A stretch of DNA of 64,000 bases, from NCBI RefSeq assembly GCF_003938655.1, contig NZ_RJJT01000028.1, forward strand, positions 16,247 through 80,246, given 5' to 3'. This document shows positions 6,815-15,187 of the stretch, in pieces. The notes below the pieces were generated by a model. The model was not told the DNA's origin, searched no databases, and saw nothing but the letters and a program-made list of their open reading frames with translations. The translations under genes and the position numbers were made by a program. How positions within the stretch are numbered: the first letter of the stretch is position 1; each line of letters starts with the position of its first letter. This stretch comes from Rhizobium pisi. Lineage in GTDB: Bacteria > Pseudomonadota > Alphaproteobacteria > Rhizobiales > Rhizobiaceae.

Positions 6815-9598
6815 ATGTTCACCGTTCTGACGTGCGTTACCCAGCAGCATAATCTTGCGCTGGTCGGTCTCGCGGGTTTGATCTGCTTTCTCGCGAGCCA
6901 TTGCGCGATGGTTCTGCTGCATCGGGCAACATCGTCCGAGGGGGCCGCCCGGTGGGTATGGATTGCGACAGCCGGTGCGGCCGGCGGCTTCGGCATCTGG
7001 GCCACGCATTTCGTCGCCATGCTGGCATATGACCCCGGTGTCGTTGTGGGTTATCGCGCCGGTTTGACGCTGGTGTCGCTGCTGGTCGCGATCGTTGCGA
7101 CATCGGCCGCCGTCGCCGCCAAGATGGCCTACACCAGATGGGTGGCAAACATCCTGGCAGGCGTGCTCTTTGGAGCCGGCATCGGCTCGATGCATTTTGC
7201 CGGAATGCTGGCGATCGAACTCCCGGGCGATATGTCCTGGGACAGCAGGTTCGTAGCGGCGTCCGTTGTTCTCGGCATCGCCTTTTCGATCGCCGCCTTT
7301 CGACTTTCGGTAAGGCGCGACCGGTCTGTCGTCAGCAGGTTCGCACCGACGCTTGTGTTAACGCTTGGTGTCGTCGCCCTTCATTTCACCGCGATGGCGG
7401 GTGTGACCGTCACCCCCGATGCGGCAGCACTCGATCCTTCGACGCTGCTTTCGCCTGAGGTCATGGCGGTGACGATCGCCGCCGTCACCTTTTCGCTGCT
7501 GGCGGCGGGTTTTGCGGCCGCCATGTTTGCCGTGCATTCGGAGGTCAAGACCGCCAAGGCGGAGCGCAACTTCAAGCTCCTGATCGAGGGCGTGACCGAC
7601 TACGCAATCTACATGCTCGATCCGGATGGAAAGGTCAGCAACTGGAATGCGGGCGCCGAGCGCATCAAGGGCTACACCGCCGATGAGATCGTCGGCAAGG
7701 ATTTCTCGCTGTTCTATTCGGATGAAGACCGCAGCAAAGGCAGCCCGCAACGGGCGCTTGAGATTGCCCGCACTGACGGCAAGTTCGAAGCCCAGGGGTG
7801 GCGCTATCGCAAGGACGGCTCCTCGTTCTGGGCCCACGTGGTCATCGACGCGATCCACGACGAGGCCGGCGAGCTGATCGGCTATGCGAAGATTACCAAG
7901 GACAACAGCAAGCAGAAGGCGGATGCCGACCGGATCGAGGAGGTCAGCCGCAATCTCGACGCCGCCCTCGAAAACATGGGGCAGGGCATCTGCATGTTCG
8001 GCGGGGACGAGCGCCTGCTCCTCTGCAACCAGCGCTATCTCGAAATCTTCAGATTTCCCGAGGGGTCGGTGCGTCCGGGAATGCAGTACCGGCAGATCGT
8101 CGAAATCGGATATTCCGCCCGCGCGGAGGATCCCGCCGAGGCCTCGATGCAGGCCGAGGCCCACTATGCCAGGAACATGGCGCTGATCAGGGCCGGCGCC
8201 GGCAGCGCGGTTCACAAATACCCCAGCGGAACATCCATCCAGCAAAAGGTCAACATCCTGCAGAATGGCGGCTGGGTCGTCACCTTCGAAGACATCACCG
8301 ACCGCGTGAAGTCAGAGGAGCAGGTCGCCTTCCTTGCCACGCATGATGCGCTGACGGGCCTGCCGAACCGGTTGCAGTTCGGCGAGCGCGTCTCCGAGGA
8401 GCTGATGGTCGCGGAAAGGGTGAGGGGCAAGGTCGCCGTCATCGGCATCGACCTCGACAAGTTCAAGGAGGTCAACGACCAGCACGGGCACGGCGTCGGC
8501 GACATGGTTCTGGTCGAGCTCACGCGGCGTCTCGGCGAGGCGCGGCAGGAGGGCGAGTTGATCGCCCGGTTCGGCGGCGACGAGTTCTCCGCGACCAAAC
8601 GTTTCGACGATCTCAGCGCCTTGCACGATTTCATCGCGCGCCTGGAAGGCGCCCTGGCCGGGGTGATCTCCGTCGACGGATTTGAGATCAAGACCGGGGC
8701 CAGCCTCGGTGTCGCGATCTATCCCGGCGATGCCGAGAGCGTCGACGGGCTTCTGGCCAATGCCGACCTTGCCATGTACCGCGCCAAGCAATCTCTGCTG
8801 CAGAAGGTGTGCTTCTACGAGGCCGCCATGGACGAGACCGCACGGCGCCGCCGCGCGCTCGCAAACGACCTCTGGGCGTGCATCGATCGCGATGAGCTTC
8901 ATCTGCACTATCAGGTGCAGAAATCCGTGCGGACGGGAGAGATCACCGGATACGAAGTTCTGCTGCGCTGGCGCCATCACGAACTCGGCAACATCCCGCC
9001 GATGGACTTCATCGGCCTTGCCGAGGAATGCGGCGCGATCCTTCCGATCGGCGAATGGGTTCTGCGGGAAGCCTGCCGGGAGGCCGCAAGCTGGAACAAC
9101 AGCTACAAGATCGCGGTCAACCTGTCGCCGATCCAGCTCGGCCATGCCGACATGGCGACTGTCATAGCAGGCATCCTTTCGGAAACCGGCCTCAATCCGC
9201 GCCGCCTCGAAATCGAGATCACCGAAAGCTCGATCATCGTCGACAAGGACAAGGCGTTGCGCACCATGCGGCAGATCAAGGCTCTCGGCGTCTCGATCGC
9301 GATCGACGACTTCGGCACCGGCTACTCCTCGCTGGAGACGCTGCGCGCGTTTCCCTTCGACAAGATCAAACTCGACAAGAGCTTCATGGCCGAGGTCGAG
9401 AGCAGCCCGCAATCCAAGGCGATCGTCAGAGCCATCCTTGCGCTCGGCCGCAGCCTGGAGGTCCCGGTGCTGGCGGAAGGCGTGGAAACGCAGGCGCAGC
9501 TGGATACGCTGTTCGAAGAACAGTGCGACGAGGCGCAGGGTTATCTGCTTGGAAGGCCGCAGGCGATGCGCGAGGCGGGGGTTGAGAAGGCGGCTTGA
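6815..9598 (+). CDS. MHYT-PAS-PAS-GGDEF-EAL cyclic-di-GMP protein
   Basis: A 927-residue membrane protein. Residues ~1-245 form a seven-helix MHYT sensor with the expected repeats THFVAM, MHFAGM and LHFTAM, a domain proposed to sense O2, CO or NO through copper. Two PAS-like regions follow (~250-370, LIEGVTDYAIYMLDPDGKV; ~375-500, ALENMGQGICMF). A GGDEF domain has an intact RFGGDEF near 586, and a C-terminal EAL domain follows. The EAL signature reads EVL (GYEVLLRW, ~714), while DDFGTGYSS is intact. The cyclase looks competent; phosphodiesterase activity is plausible because EVL variants are known to be active. A TTG start 15 bp upstream is possible; ATG 6815 was preferred. Confidence 0.9.
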   Translation: MFTVLTCVTQQHNLALVGLAGLICFLASHCAMVLLHRATSSEGAARWVWIATAGAAGGFGIWATHFVAMLAYDPGVVVGYRAGLTLVSLLVAIVATSAAVAAKMAYTRWVANILAGVLFGAGIGSMHFAGMLAIELPGDMSWDSRFVAASVVLGIAFSIAAFRLSVRRDRSVVSRFAPTLVLTLGVVALHFTAMAGVTVTPDAAALDPSTLLSPEVMAVTIAAVTFSLLAAGFAAAMFAVHSEVKTAKAERNFKLLIEGVTDYAIYMLDPDGKVSNWNAGAERIKGYTADEIVGKDFSLFYSDEDRSKGSPQRALEIARTDGKFEAQGWRYRKDGSSFWAHVVIDAIHDEAGELIGYAKITKDNSKQKADADRIEEVSRNLDAALENMGQGICMFGGDERLLLCNQRYLEIFRFPEGSVRPGMQYRQIVEIGYSARAEDPAEASMQAEAHYARNMALIRAGAGSAVHKYPSGTSIQQKVNILQNGGWVVTFEDITDRVKSEEQVAFLATHDALTGLPNRLQFGERVSEELMVAERVRGKVAVIGIDLDKFKEVNDQHGHGVGDMVLVELTRRLGEARQEGELIARFGGDEFSATKRFDDLSALHDFIARLEGALAGVISVDGFEIKTGASLGVAIYPGDAESVDGLLANADLAMYRAKQSLLQKVCFYEAAMDETARRRRALANDLWACIDRDELHLHYQVQKSVRTGEITGYEVLLRWRHHELGNIPPMDFIGLAEECGAILPIGEWVLREACREAASWNNSYKIAVNLSPIQLGHADMATVIAGILSETGLNPRRLEIEITESSIIVDKDKALRTMRQIKALGVSIAIDDFGTGYSSLETLRAFPFDKIKLDKSFMAEVESSPQSKAIVRAILALGRSLEVPVLAEGVETQAQLDTLFEEQCDEAQGYLLGRPQAMREAGVEKAA

Positions 9599-9964
9599 GG
9601 GAGCAGGAGCAGTAGGTTCAATGTGATACGACACATTGGTTGTGAAGATCGGCGTGGCCCCTCATCCGGCTGCCGCCACCTTCTCCCCGTTTTGACGGGG
9701 AGAAGGGACAAACCGCGACCTCTCCGTTCCCACTCACTCTCACAAGGCACGTCCCCTCTCCCCGCAAGCGGGGGTCCGGAGGACGGGTCGAGACAGGCGG
9801 CTCGACCCCGGTAGGGTTAGGGTAAGAGGCAGCCTTCTCCTGCACCTGCTATCGCGGGCGCGGCACCCTCCGGCCTCCCTCATGCTGAGGCGCGCAGCCC
9901 GAGAGGGCGGAGCCTCGACGCACGCGCCGCAACGCTGCTTCTTGCATACCAGCCGGCGGCGCCT
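9599..9964. repeat. Intergenic mosaic of repeat families A and B
   Basis: This gap is almost wholly repeats. Family A (9658-9835) has a ctcatccgg...CTTCTCCCCG/CGGGGAGAAG hairpin at 9680-9706 and a second hairpin CCTCTCCCCGC/GCGGGG near 9755-9774, which carries a nested insert (see separate feature). Family B (9855-9950) contains CTCATGCTGAGG, then CGCAGCCCGAGAGGGCGGAGCCTCGACGCACGCGCC in pieces, ending GCTTCTTGCAT. No gene is supported. Confidence 0.7.
9774..9812. repeat. Small nested hairpin element inside a family-A repeat
   Basis: A ~38-bp block sits in the apex of a family-A hairpin. It contains GTCC-gga-GGAC and then GGGTCGAG-N8-CTCGACCC. The same block occurs at 49438-49474, where the second stem is GGGCGAG/CTCGCCC: one base pair is lost from both arms, a compensated change. 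Confidence 0.6.
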
Positions 9965-10894
9965 TTAGAACGTGAGCACCGTCTTGCCGGAGGTGCGCCG
10001 GCCGGTTTCTGCATCGGCGATGACCGACAGGGCGTCGGTGAAGGGCGCTTCCAGGCCGATCGCCGGCCGCAGCGTGCCGCTGGCGGCGAGCTCGGCGATC
10101 TCGGGGAGGCGCTTGATGCCCATGGTGGCAAAGGCGAGCTTGTAACGGCGAGATAGCATGCCGCGCAGGAGCCTGCCGGGTGTCGGGTTGATGTCGACGA
10201 AGACGCCGCGCGGATTGAGCATCGAAAGCCCGTGGCCGACGTCGAGCGTGCCGAGCGTGTCGAAAACGGCGTCATAGGTTCCGCCCCGCGCATAAGCCTC
10301 GCTGTCGGAATAGGCGAAGATCGGGGCGACGCCGGCGGCTCTCGCGCTGTCCCTCGATGCCGGTCCGCATGCGCCGGCAACATGCGCGCCGCGGGAGATG
10401 GCGAGCTGGACGGCGAAGGCGCCGACCGCGCCGCTGCAGCCGTTGATGAAGATGCGCGCGCCGGGACGCGCCTGCGCCCTGTCGATGACAGCCGCCCATG
10501 CCGTCATCGCGGCAATGGGAAGGGAGGCCGCTTCGGCGAAGGAAAGCTGCGGTGGCTTTTTCGCCACATGGTCGGCTTTCACCACGACCGCTTCGGCAAA
10601 GGCGCCGGATTTCTTGAAATCCACGGTGCCGAAGACTTCATCGCCGACCGTGACATTGCCGACATTGCGGCCGGCCGCCTCGACGAGCCCGGCAAAATCG
10701 GTGCCCATAGCTTTCGGGAAACGTCTGCCGGTCACCAGTTTCATCGCGCCCTGACGCAGTTTCCAATCGAAGGGATTGATTGCCGCGGCTTTCACCGAGA
10801 CGCGCACTTCGCCGTCGCCGACCCTAGGCACGTCGCATTCGCCGAAATACATTTTTTCCGGCCCACCATAGCGATCATATTGCACTCTTTTCAT
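9965..10894 (-). CDS. MDR-type NAD(P)-dependent quinone/alcohol oxidoreductase
   Basis: A 309-residue medium-chain dehydrogenase of the zinc-independent quinone-oxidoreductase type. The N-terminal GroES-like domain reads VRVSVKAAAINPFDWKLRQG, followed by MGTDFAGLVEAAG. The Rossmann domain has FINGCSGAVGAFAVQLA (GxxGxxG-like), and no structural or catalytic zinc cysteines are in place. Probably reduces quinones or enones using NADPH. Start 10894 (MKRVQYDRYGG) matches the family better than the ATG seven codons upstream. It is divergent from a TetR gene, with a dyad between them that is a likely operator. Confidence 0.85.
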   Translation of the reverse strand: MKRVQYDRYGGPEKMYFGECDVPRVGDGEVRVSVKAAAINPFDWKLRQGAMKLVTGRRFPKAMGTDFAGLVEAAGRNVGNVTVGDEVFGTVDFKKSGAFAEAVVVKADHVAKKPPQLSFAEAASLPIAAMTAWAAVIDRAQARPGARIFINGCSGAVGAFAVQLAISRGAHVAGACGPASRDSARAAGVAPIFAYSDSEAYARGGTYDAVFDTLGTLDVGHGLSMLNPRGVFVDINPTPGRLLRGMLSRRYKLAFATMGIKRLPEIAELAASGTLRPAIGLEAPFTDALSVIADAETGRRTSGKTVLTF

Positions 10895-10927
10895 ATCAGT
10901 CCTCGCAAATTCCACTGCTGGGTAGAT

Positions 10928-10944
10928 ATTGCACTGAGTGTAAT
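10928..10944. promoter_or_regulatory. Dyad operator between oxidoreductase and TetR genes
   Basis: ATTGCACT-G-AGTGTAAT is an inverted repeat with one mismatch, 37 bp before the TetR start. A further ATTGCACT half-site lies at 10879-10886, inside the 5' end of the oxidoreductase gene. Probably bound by the adjacent TetR protein. Confidence 0.6.
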
Positions 10945-10980
10945 TTTACAAGAGATGCGATTTTTGATATCGCTCTCGAT

Positions 10981-11580
10981 ATGGAACAGGATCGATCGAC
11001 ACAGGAAGGCTGGCGCGAGAAGAAGCGGCGGGAGACGCTTGAGCGTATTACCGATTCAGCGCTCAGGCTCTTTGCCGCCGATGGATACGAGGCGACGACG
11101 CTGGATGCGATCGCCGAGGCAGCCGGCATCTCGCGGCGGACGTTCTTCTATTATTTCTCATCGAAAGAGGAGATTCTGGCCGCTTGGCAGAAGGGCCTGC
11201 CGGAGGCTTTCCGCACCGCCGTTCTGGCGGAAGCGGCGGATCAGCCGCCGCTCGATGCGATCAGGAACGCTCATTTGAAACTGATGGCGAATTTGGATGC
11301 CGGGCAGGCGATGGTGATCGACCGCATTCTTCGCTCGAATGAACAGCTGCGTGCGAGCAACCAGAGCAAATATCTGCAGATGGAGCAGACCACCTTCGAG
11401 GTGTTGTGCGAGATGTGGCCGCAAATTTCGCCGCGCAAGGCGCGTATGCTGGCGATGATCTCCATCGGCGCCTTGCGCCTCGCCATCGACGGATGGATGG
11501 AAGAGCAGGGGCGGAGGCCGCTTGCCGATTGTGTCAGGGAAGCCTTCGCCGATCTGAGAGCCGAACTCGCCGGTCGGTAA
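10981..11580 (+). CDS. TetR-family transcriptional regulator
   Basis: A 199-residue TetR-type repressor. Its HTH region (about 15-60) reads RRETLERITDSALRLFAADGY, then TTLDAIAEAAGISRRTFFYYF and SSKEEIL, a textbook TetR_N. The C-terminal half shows helices similar to the AcrR C-terminal type (MEQTTFEVLCEMWP). It is divergent from the MDR oxidoreductase with an intervening near-perfect dyad, so autoregulation and repression of the oxidoreductase are likely. Confidence 0.9.
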   Translation: MEQDRSTQEGWREKKRRETLERITDSALRLFAADGYEATTLDAIAEAAGISRRTFFYYFSSKEEILAAWQKGLPEAFRTAVLAEAADQPPLDAIRNAHLKLMANLDAGQAMVIDRILRSNEQLRASNQSKYLQMEQTTFEVLCEMWPQISPRKARMLAMISIGALRLAIDGWMEEQGRRPLADCVREAFADLRAELAGR

Positions 11581-11758
11581 GGCGGATCGCGTCCTGATCG
11601 ACGGCGTGACGAACGTTTGTTTCCCGGCGCCTTTCTCCAGCGCAAAGCTTTTTCGTGAAGCACCGGGAACGGCGAATGTGGCGTCGTTCAAAGCGTGCCC
11701 ATTGCGCCTATGCTCATCGAAAACCGTCATCGATGCGTCGCCAGCTACAGGATATGCC

Positions 11759-12805
11759 ATGAGCCTTCCATCTTCCTCGATCCCTGCGGCGGCCTCGCTG
11801 CCGACCCTTGATCTCTCGCGCTATTACGGCTCTTCCGAAGGGCGCGCGGGCTTTGTCGCCGAGCTTCGCCATGTGCTCCATGCCCACGGCTTCTTCTATC
11901 TCACAGGGCACGGCGTCGATCCGAAGCTGATCGAGGATGTGGTTTCGACGGCAAAACGCTTCTTTGCGCTTCCCCTGGAAGAGAAGCTCGCGATCGAGAT
12001 GGTGAAGTCGCCGCATTTTCGCGGCTACAACAGGGCGGGGCAGGAGCGCACTCGCGGCGAGCGGGATTGGCGCGAGCAGCTCGATATCAATACGGAGGGC
12101 GAGGCCGCCGAGATCGGGCCGGATACGCCGCCGTGGAAGCGCCTGCAGGGGCCGAACCAGTGGCCGGCGGGCCTGCCGGAGCTGAGGCCGCTGCTGCTTG
12201 CCTATCAGGCCGAGGTGACGCGCATCGGCATCGACATCCTGAAGGCGATCGCAGTCGCACTCGGCCAGCCGGAAGACGTCTTTGCCGAAATCTACGAGCC
12301 GCAGCCCTCGCAGTTCCTGAAAATCATCCGCTATCCCGGCCGCGAGGTGGCGGAAACCGACCAGGGCGTCGGAGCCCACAAGGACGGCGGCTTCGTCACC
12401 GTGCTGCTCCAGGATACGACGCCTGGCCTGCGCGTGCGCACCGAAGAGGGCGAATGGATCGGCGCGCCGCCGGTGTCGGGCACCTTCGTCATCAATACCG
12501 GCGAGCTTCTGGAGCTTGCGACCAACGGCTTCGTTCGCGCCGATGTGCATGACGTCGTCGCACCGCCGGCCGGCGTCGAGCGCTTCTCCGTCGCTTTCTT
12601 CCTCGGCTCGCGGCCGGACGCGACGATCCCCGTCATCGCGCTTCCCGACGAGCTGAAACGCGCCGAACGCGGCATCTCCGTCGACCCGCTCAACCCGATC
12701 TTTCGCGAGGTCGGCATCAACCAGCTGAAGAGCCGCCTGCGCTCCCACCCTGACGTCGCCGAGGTCCATCACGCGGATCTGGTGCGAACGATTTTGGTGG
12801 GGTGA
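11759..12805 (+). CDS. Isopenicillin-N-synthase-family 2OG-Fe(II) oxygenase
   Basis: A 348-residue non-haem iron oxygenase. The DIOX_N domain is near the N-terminus (LPTLDLSRYYG, then HAHGFFYLTGHGVDP). The 2OG-FeII domain has an HxD iron pair in GAHKDGGFVTVLLQD (about His206/Asp208), a distal His in RADVHDV (about 263) and the 2-oxoglutarate Arg in VERFSVAFF. Likely oxidises a small molecule with 2-oxoglutarate and O2; substrate unknown. The family match begins at MSLPSSS (11759); the frame extends upstream to 11606 without homology-like features. It follows the TetR gene by 178 bp and may be separately transcribed. Confidence 0.87.
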   Translation: MSLPSSSIPAAASLPTLDLSRYYGSSEGRAGFVAELRHVLHAHGFFYLTGHGVDPKLIEDVVSTAKRFFALPLEEKLAIEMVKSPHFRGYNRAGQERTRGERDWREQLDINTEGEAAEIGPDTPPWKRLQGPNQWPAGLPELRPLLLAYQAEVTRIGIDILKAIAVALGQPEDVFAEIYEPQPSQFLKIIRYPGREVAETDQGVGAHKDGGFVTVLLQDTTPGLRVRTEEGEWIGAPPVSGTFVINTGELLELATNGFVRADVHDVVAPPAGVERFSVAFFLGSRPDATIPVIALPDELKRAERGISVDPLNPIFREVGINQLKSRLRSHPDVAEVHHADLVRTILVG

Positions 12806-13251
12806 GAGAGGGCTGTGGGTCAGCATGACGGAAGGAGAGGGCGTGCCGTGTGGCCCCCTCATCCGCCTGCCGGCACCTTCTCCCCGCCGGGGAGAAGAGA
12901 CTCGCGGCAGCGCCGTACATCTCTCTCACCCGACACCCGAGGAACTGATGAGACCGCGGCTCGCTCCCTCTTCTCCCCGGCGGGGAGAAGGTGCCCGAAG
13001 GGCGGATGAGGGGGCCGCACGGTACGCCATGGCGATAAGCAGATAAACAGCCGGACACGCAGAGCGCTTCCTCCGCGCATTCCTCCACGATGACTCACTG
13101 CGCCCCTGAGTAGAAACACCCCACGCCGGAGCTTGTGCCCCGGCGGCCGCGGGTCTATGTTTTAGCCGTTTCAGCATGAGATCTGCAGCAGTATTTCACC
13201 GTAAACCCGGACGCCGGCGGCTTTGGTCGCGGCGGATGAAGGAGCTGAGCA
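12806..13251. repeat. Paired family-A palindromic repeats facing each other
   Basis: Two family-A units in opposite orientation, 12854-12900 and 12970-13015. Left: CCCCCTCATCCGCCTGCCGG, then CACCTTCTCCCCG/CGGGGAGAAG. Right: CTTCTCCCCGGCGGGGAGAAG followed by GGGCGGATGAGGGGG. The arms are complementary over more than 40 bp, so the 160-bp block could form one long stem or two hairpins. The rest (13016-13251) shows no gene. Confidence 0.7.
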
Positions 13252-13944
13252 ATGAAAATTCTCATGGTTCTCACATCGCATGACCAGCTGGGTGACACCG
13301 GCAGGAAGACGGGGTTCTGGCTGGAGGAATTCGCCGCCCCTTATTTTGTGTTCCGCGACGCGGGCGTCGACCTCACGCTCGCTTCGCCGAAGGGCGGCCA
13401 GCCTCCGCTCGACCCGAAGAGCAACGAGCCCGGATTCCAGACCGACGATACGAGACGCTTCGAAGGAGATCCGGCCGCAAAGGCGGCGCTCGCCAACACC
13501 CGGAAGCTCTCCGAAATCCGCGCGGCCGATTACGACAGCGTGTTCTTCCCCGGCGGCCACGGCCCGCTCTGGGACCTGACGAACGACCGCCATGCGCTGT
13601 CGCTGATCGAGGACATGTTTGCGGCGGGAAAGCCGGTGGCGCTGGTCTGCCACGCGCCTGGCATTCTGATGAATGTGAAGGCGCCGGATGGCACGCCGAT
13701 CGTCAAGGGCCGCACCGTGACCGGCTTCACCAATTCCGAAGAGGATGCCGTGCATCTGATCGACGTCGTTCCCTATCTGCTCGAGGACGAGCTGAGGGAC
13801 CAGGGGGCAAAGTTTTCCTCGACGGTCGATTGGGCCGTGCATGTCGTCCAGGACGGGCTGCTGATCACCGGCCAGAACCCGGCCTCGTCGAAAGAGGGCG
13901 CCCGCATGCTTCTTGCTGCTCTGAGAAAACAGGCCGCGGCTTGA
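13252..13944 (+). CDS. DJ-1/PfpI-family (Hsp31-like) type 1 glutamine amidotransferase-like protein
   Basis: A 230-residue protein of the DJ-1/PfpI superfamily, Hsp31-like class. Key features: MKILMVLTSH at the N-terminus, Glu26 in LEEF, the FFPGGHGPLWDL loop at ~98-110 and the nucleophile Cys133 in LVCHAPGIL with adjacent His134. Members act as glyoxalase III-type enzymes, chaperones or deglycase-like proteins; sequence alone does not choose. AAGGAGCTGAGCA precedes the start. The GFA gene follows 27 bp after the stop, so the two may be co-transcribed. Both families handle reactive aldehydes or thiol adducts, which fits a small stress-detoxification unit (inference). Confidence 0.88.
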   Translation: MKILMVLTSHDQLGDTGRKTGFWLEEFAAPYFVFRDAGVDLTLASPKGGQPPLDPKSNEPGFQTDDTRRFEGDPAAKAALANTRKLSEIRAADYDSVFFPGGHGPLWDLTNDRHALSLIEDMFAAGKPVALVCHAPGILMNVKAPDGTPIVKGRTVTGFTNSEEDAVHLIDVVPYLLEDELRDQGAKFSSTVDWAVHVVQDGLLITGQNPASSKEGARMLLAALRKQAAA

Positions 13945-13971
13945 AGCTGCCGACCGTGGGAGGTTTGACGC

Positions 13972-14385
13972 ATGAGCAGGAAATATACCGGGCAATGCGC
14001 CTGCGGCGCGGTGAAATTCGAATTCGGCACCGATCCGAATTTCGTCGCCGACTGCCATTGCATGGATTGCAAGAGGGCGACGGGCGGCGAGGCGGCGACC
14101 TTCTTCGCCGTGCCGCAGGAGGATTTCACCCTGACCGCAGGCAGCCCCAAGGCGTTTCATTACATCGCCGATTCCGGCAAGGGGCTCGACCGCAACTTCT
14201 GCGGCGAGTGCGGCGCCCGATTGTTCAGCAGCAACCTGGAAAGCTTCCCCGGCCTCGTCTTCGTGACGCTCGGCAGCCTCGACCGGCCCGAGCTGATCGA
14301 GCCCGGGGTCGAAATGTTCACCAGGCGCCGGCTGAAATGGGCAAAGCCGCTCGATCTTCCGCAATTCGAGGGCATGCCCGGTTAA
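13972..14385 (+). CDS. GFA-family (CENP-V/GFA domain) zinc protein
   Basis: A 137-residue protein with the GFA cysteine pattern: TGQCACGAVKFEF near the N-terminus, DCHCMDCKRATGG around 26-40 and NFCGECGARLFSS around 78-90. These cysteines bind two zinc ions in the family prototype, Gfa, once thought to condense formaldehyde with glutathione. Most members are of unassigned function. It lies 27 bp after the DJ-1-like gene with GGAGG upstream, so an operon is likely. Confidence 0.88.
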   Translation: MSRKYTGQCACGAVKFEFGTDPNFVADCHCMDCKRATGGEAATFFAVPQEDFTLTAGSPKAFHYIADSGKGLDRNFCGECGARLFSSNLESFPGLVFVTLGSLDRPELIEPGVEMFTRRRLKWAKPLDLPQFEGMPG

Positions 14386-14427
14386 GCCGCTCGCCGGTGA
14401 CGGCGAGCCGCTCGCTGGCTGGCACGT

Positions 14428-15087
14428 TTATCTCAACGCCTCAAGAAGAGCGTCTGCGCCCTTGCGGATGCCCACTTTCGAGGCGTCGAGGGCAGAGAAG
14501 GTGGCGCCGACATTCATGGCGTTCGGATATTGTTTCGTGATGAAGGCATAGAGCAGGCGGCTCGTCGCGGCATCGTAAATTTCCACCGCATAGTTCACCG
14601 AGCCGGTCATCGAGCCTTCGCGGCCCCTGACCGCCTGGACGCCATTATAGACGCCGCCCGCTACATCGAAATGCGAGAACGGCCCGAGCACCGGCGTCGT
14701 CGCCTTCGCCCCGGTCAGCGTCAGGCGGAGCCGCAGCGTGCCCGGTCCCGGCGCGCCGACGATGGCAAAGCGCGGTCTCAGCGTCTCCGTGAACTGGCTC
14801 TGCATGTAAGTGGCGAGCGCCAGCTTGTCCTTCTCTTCCATCTTGACGAACTGGCTGTCGGGGCCGCGATAGAGCGTCACAGGATCGATGATCATCTTGT
14901 CATACTGGCGCCAATCGACATTGCTGCGGTAGGCGTAAGGGATGCGGCCGCCATCATCCTCAGGGTTCGGCCGAAGCTGCCCGGCCGAGGCGAGCCCCTC
15001 ATAGACCGTCGGGCTCGCGGTGGTGCAGCCTGCAATGGCCGCAGAGGCCGCGGCCAGCACCACGGCGATGGGGAATGATCTCTTCAA
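14428..15087 (-). CDS. DUF3313-type lipoprotein
   Basis: A 219-residue lipoprotein beginning at TTG 15087, chosen because AGGAG lies at the correct distance upstream and it gives a proper lipoprotein signal: KRSFPIAVVLAAASAAIAGC, with the lipobox cysteine at about residue 20. The mature part matches the DUF3313 pattern (YDKMIIDPVTLY, LRLRLTLTGAK, YAVEIYDAATSRLLYAF). Such proteins are envelope lipoproteins of unknown function. It is convergent with the GFA gene. A longer frame from an ATG at 15141 would bury the signal peptide and is rejected. Confidence 0.82.
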   Translation of the reverse strand: MKRSFPIAVVLAAASAAIAGCTTASPTVYEGLASAGQLRPNPEDDGGRIPYAYRSNVDWRQYDKMIIDPVTLYRGPDSQFVKMEEKDKLALATYMQSQFTETLRPRFAIVGAPGPGTLRLRLTLTGAKATTPVLGPFSHFDVAGGVYNGVQAVRGREGSMTGSVNYAVEIYDAATSRLLYAFITKQYPNAMNVGATFSALDASKVGIRKGADALLEALR

Positions 15088-15187
15088 TTCGGGCTCCTGG
15101 GAATTTGACCATAGGTCGACAGGAGCCGTTTCTACCCGCAAGCGAGGTTGCGGAATTTTCTTTGATGTTCGGAAATGTTCGCCGAAA

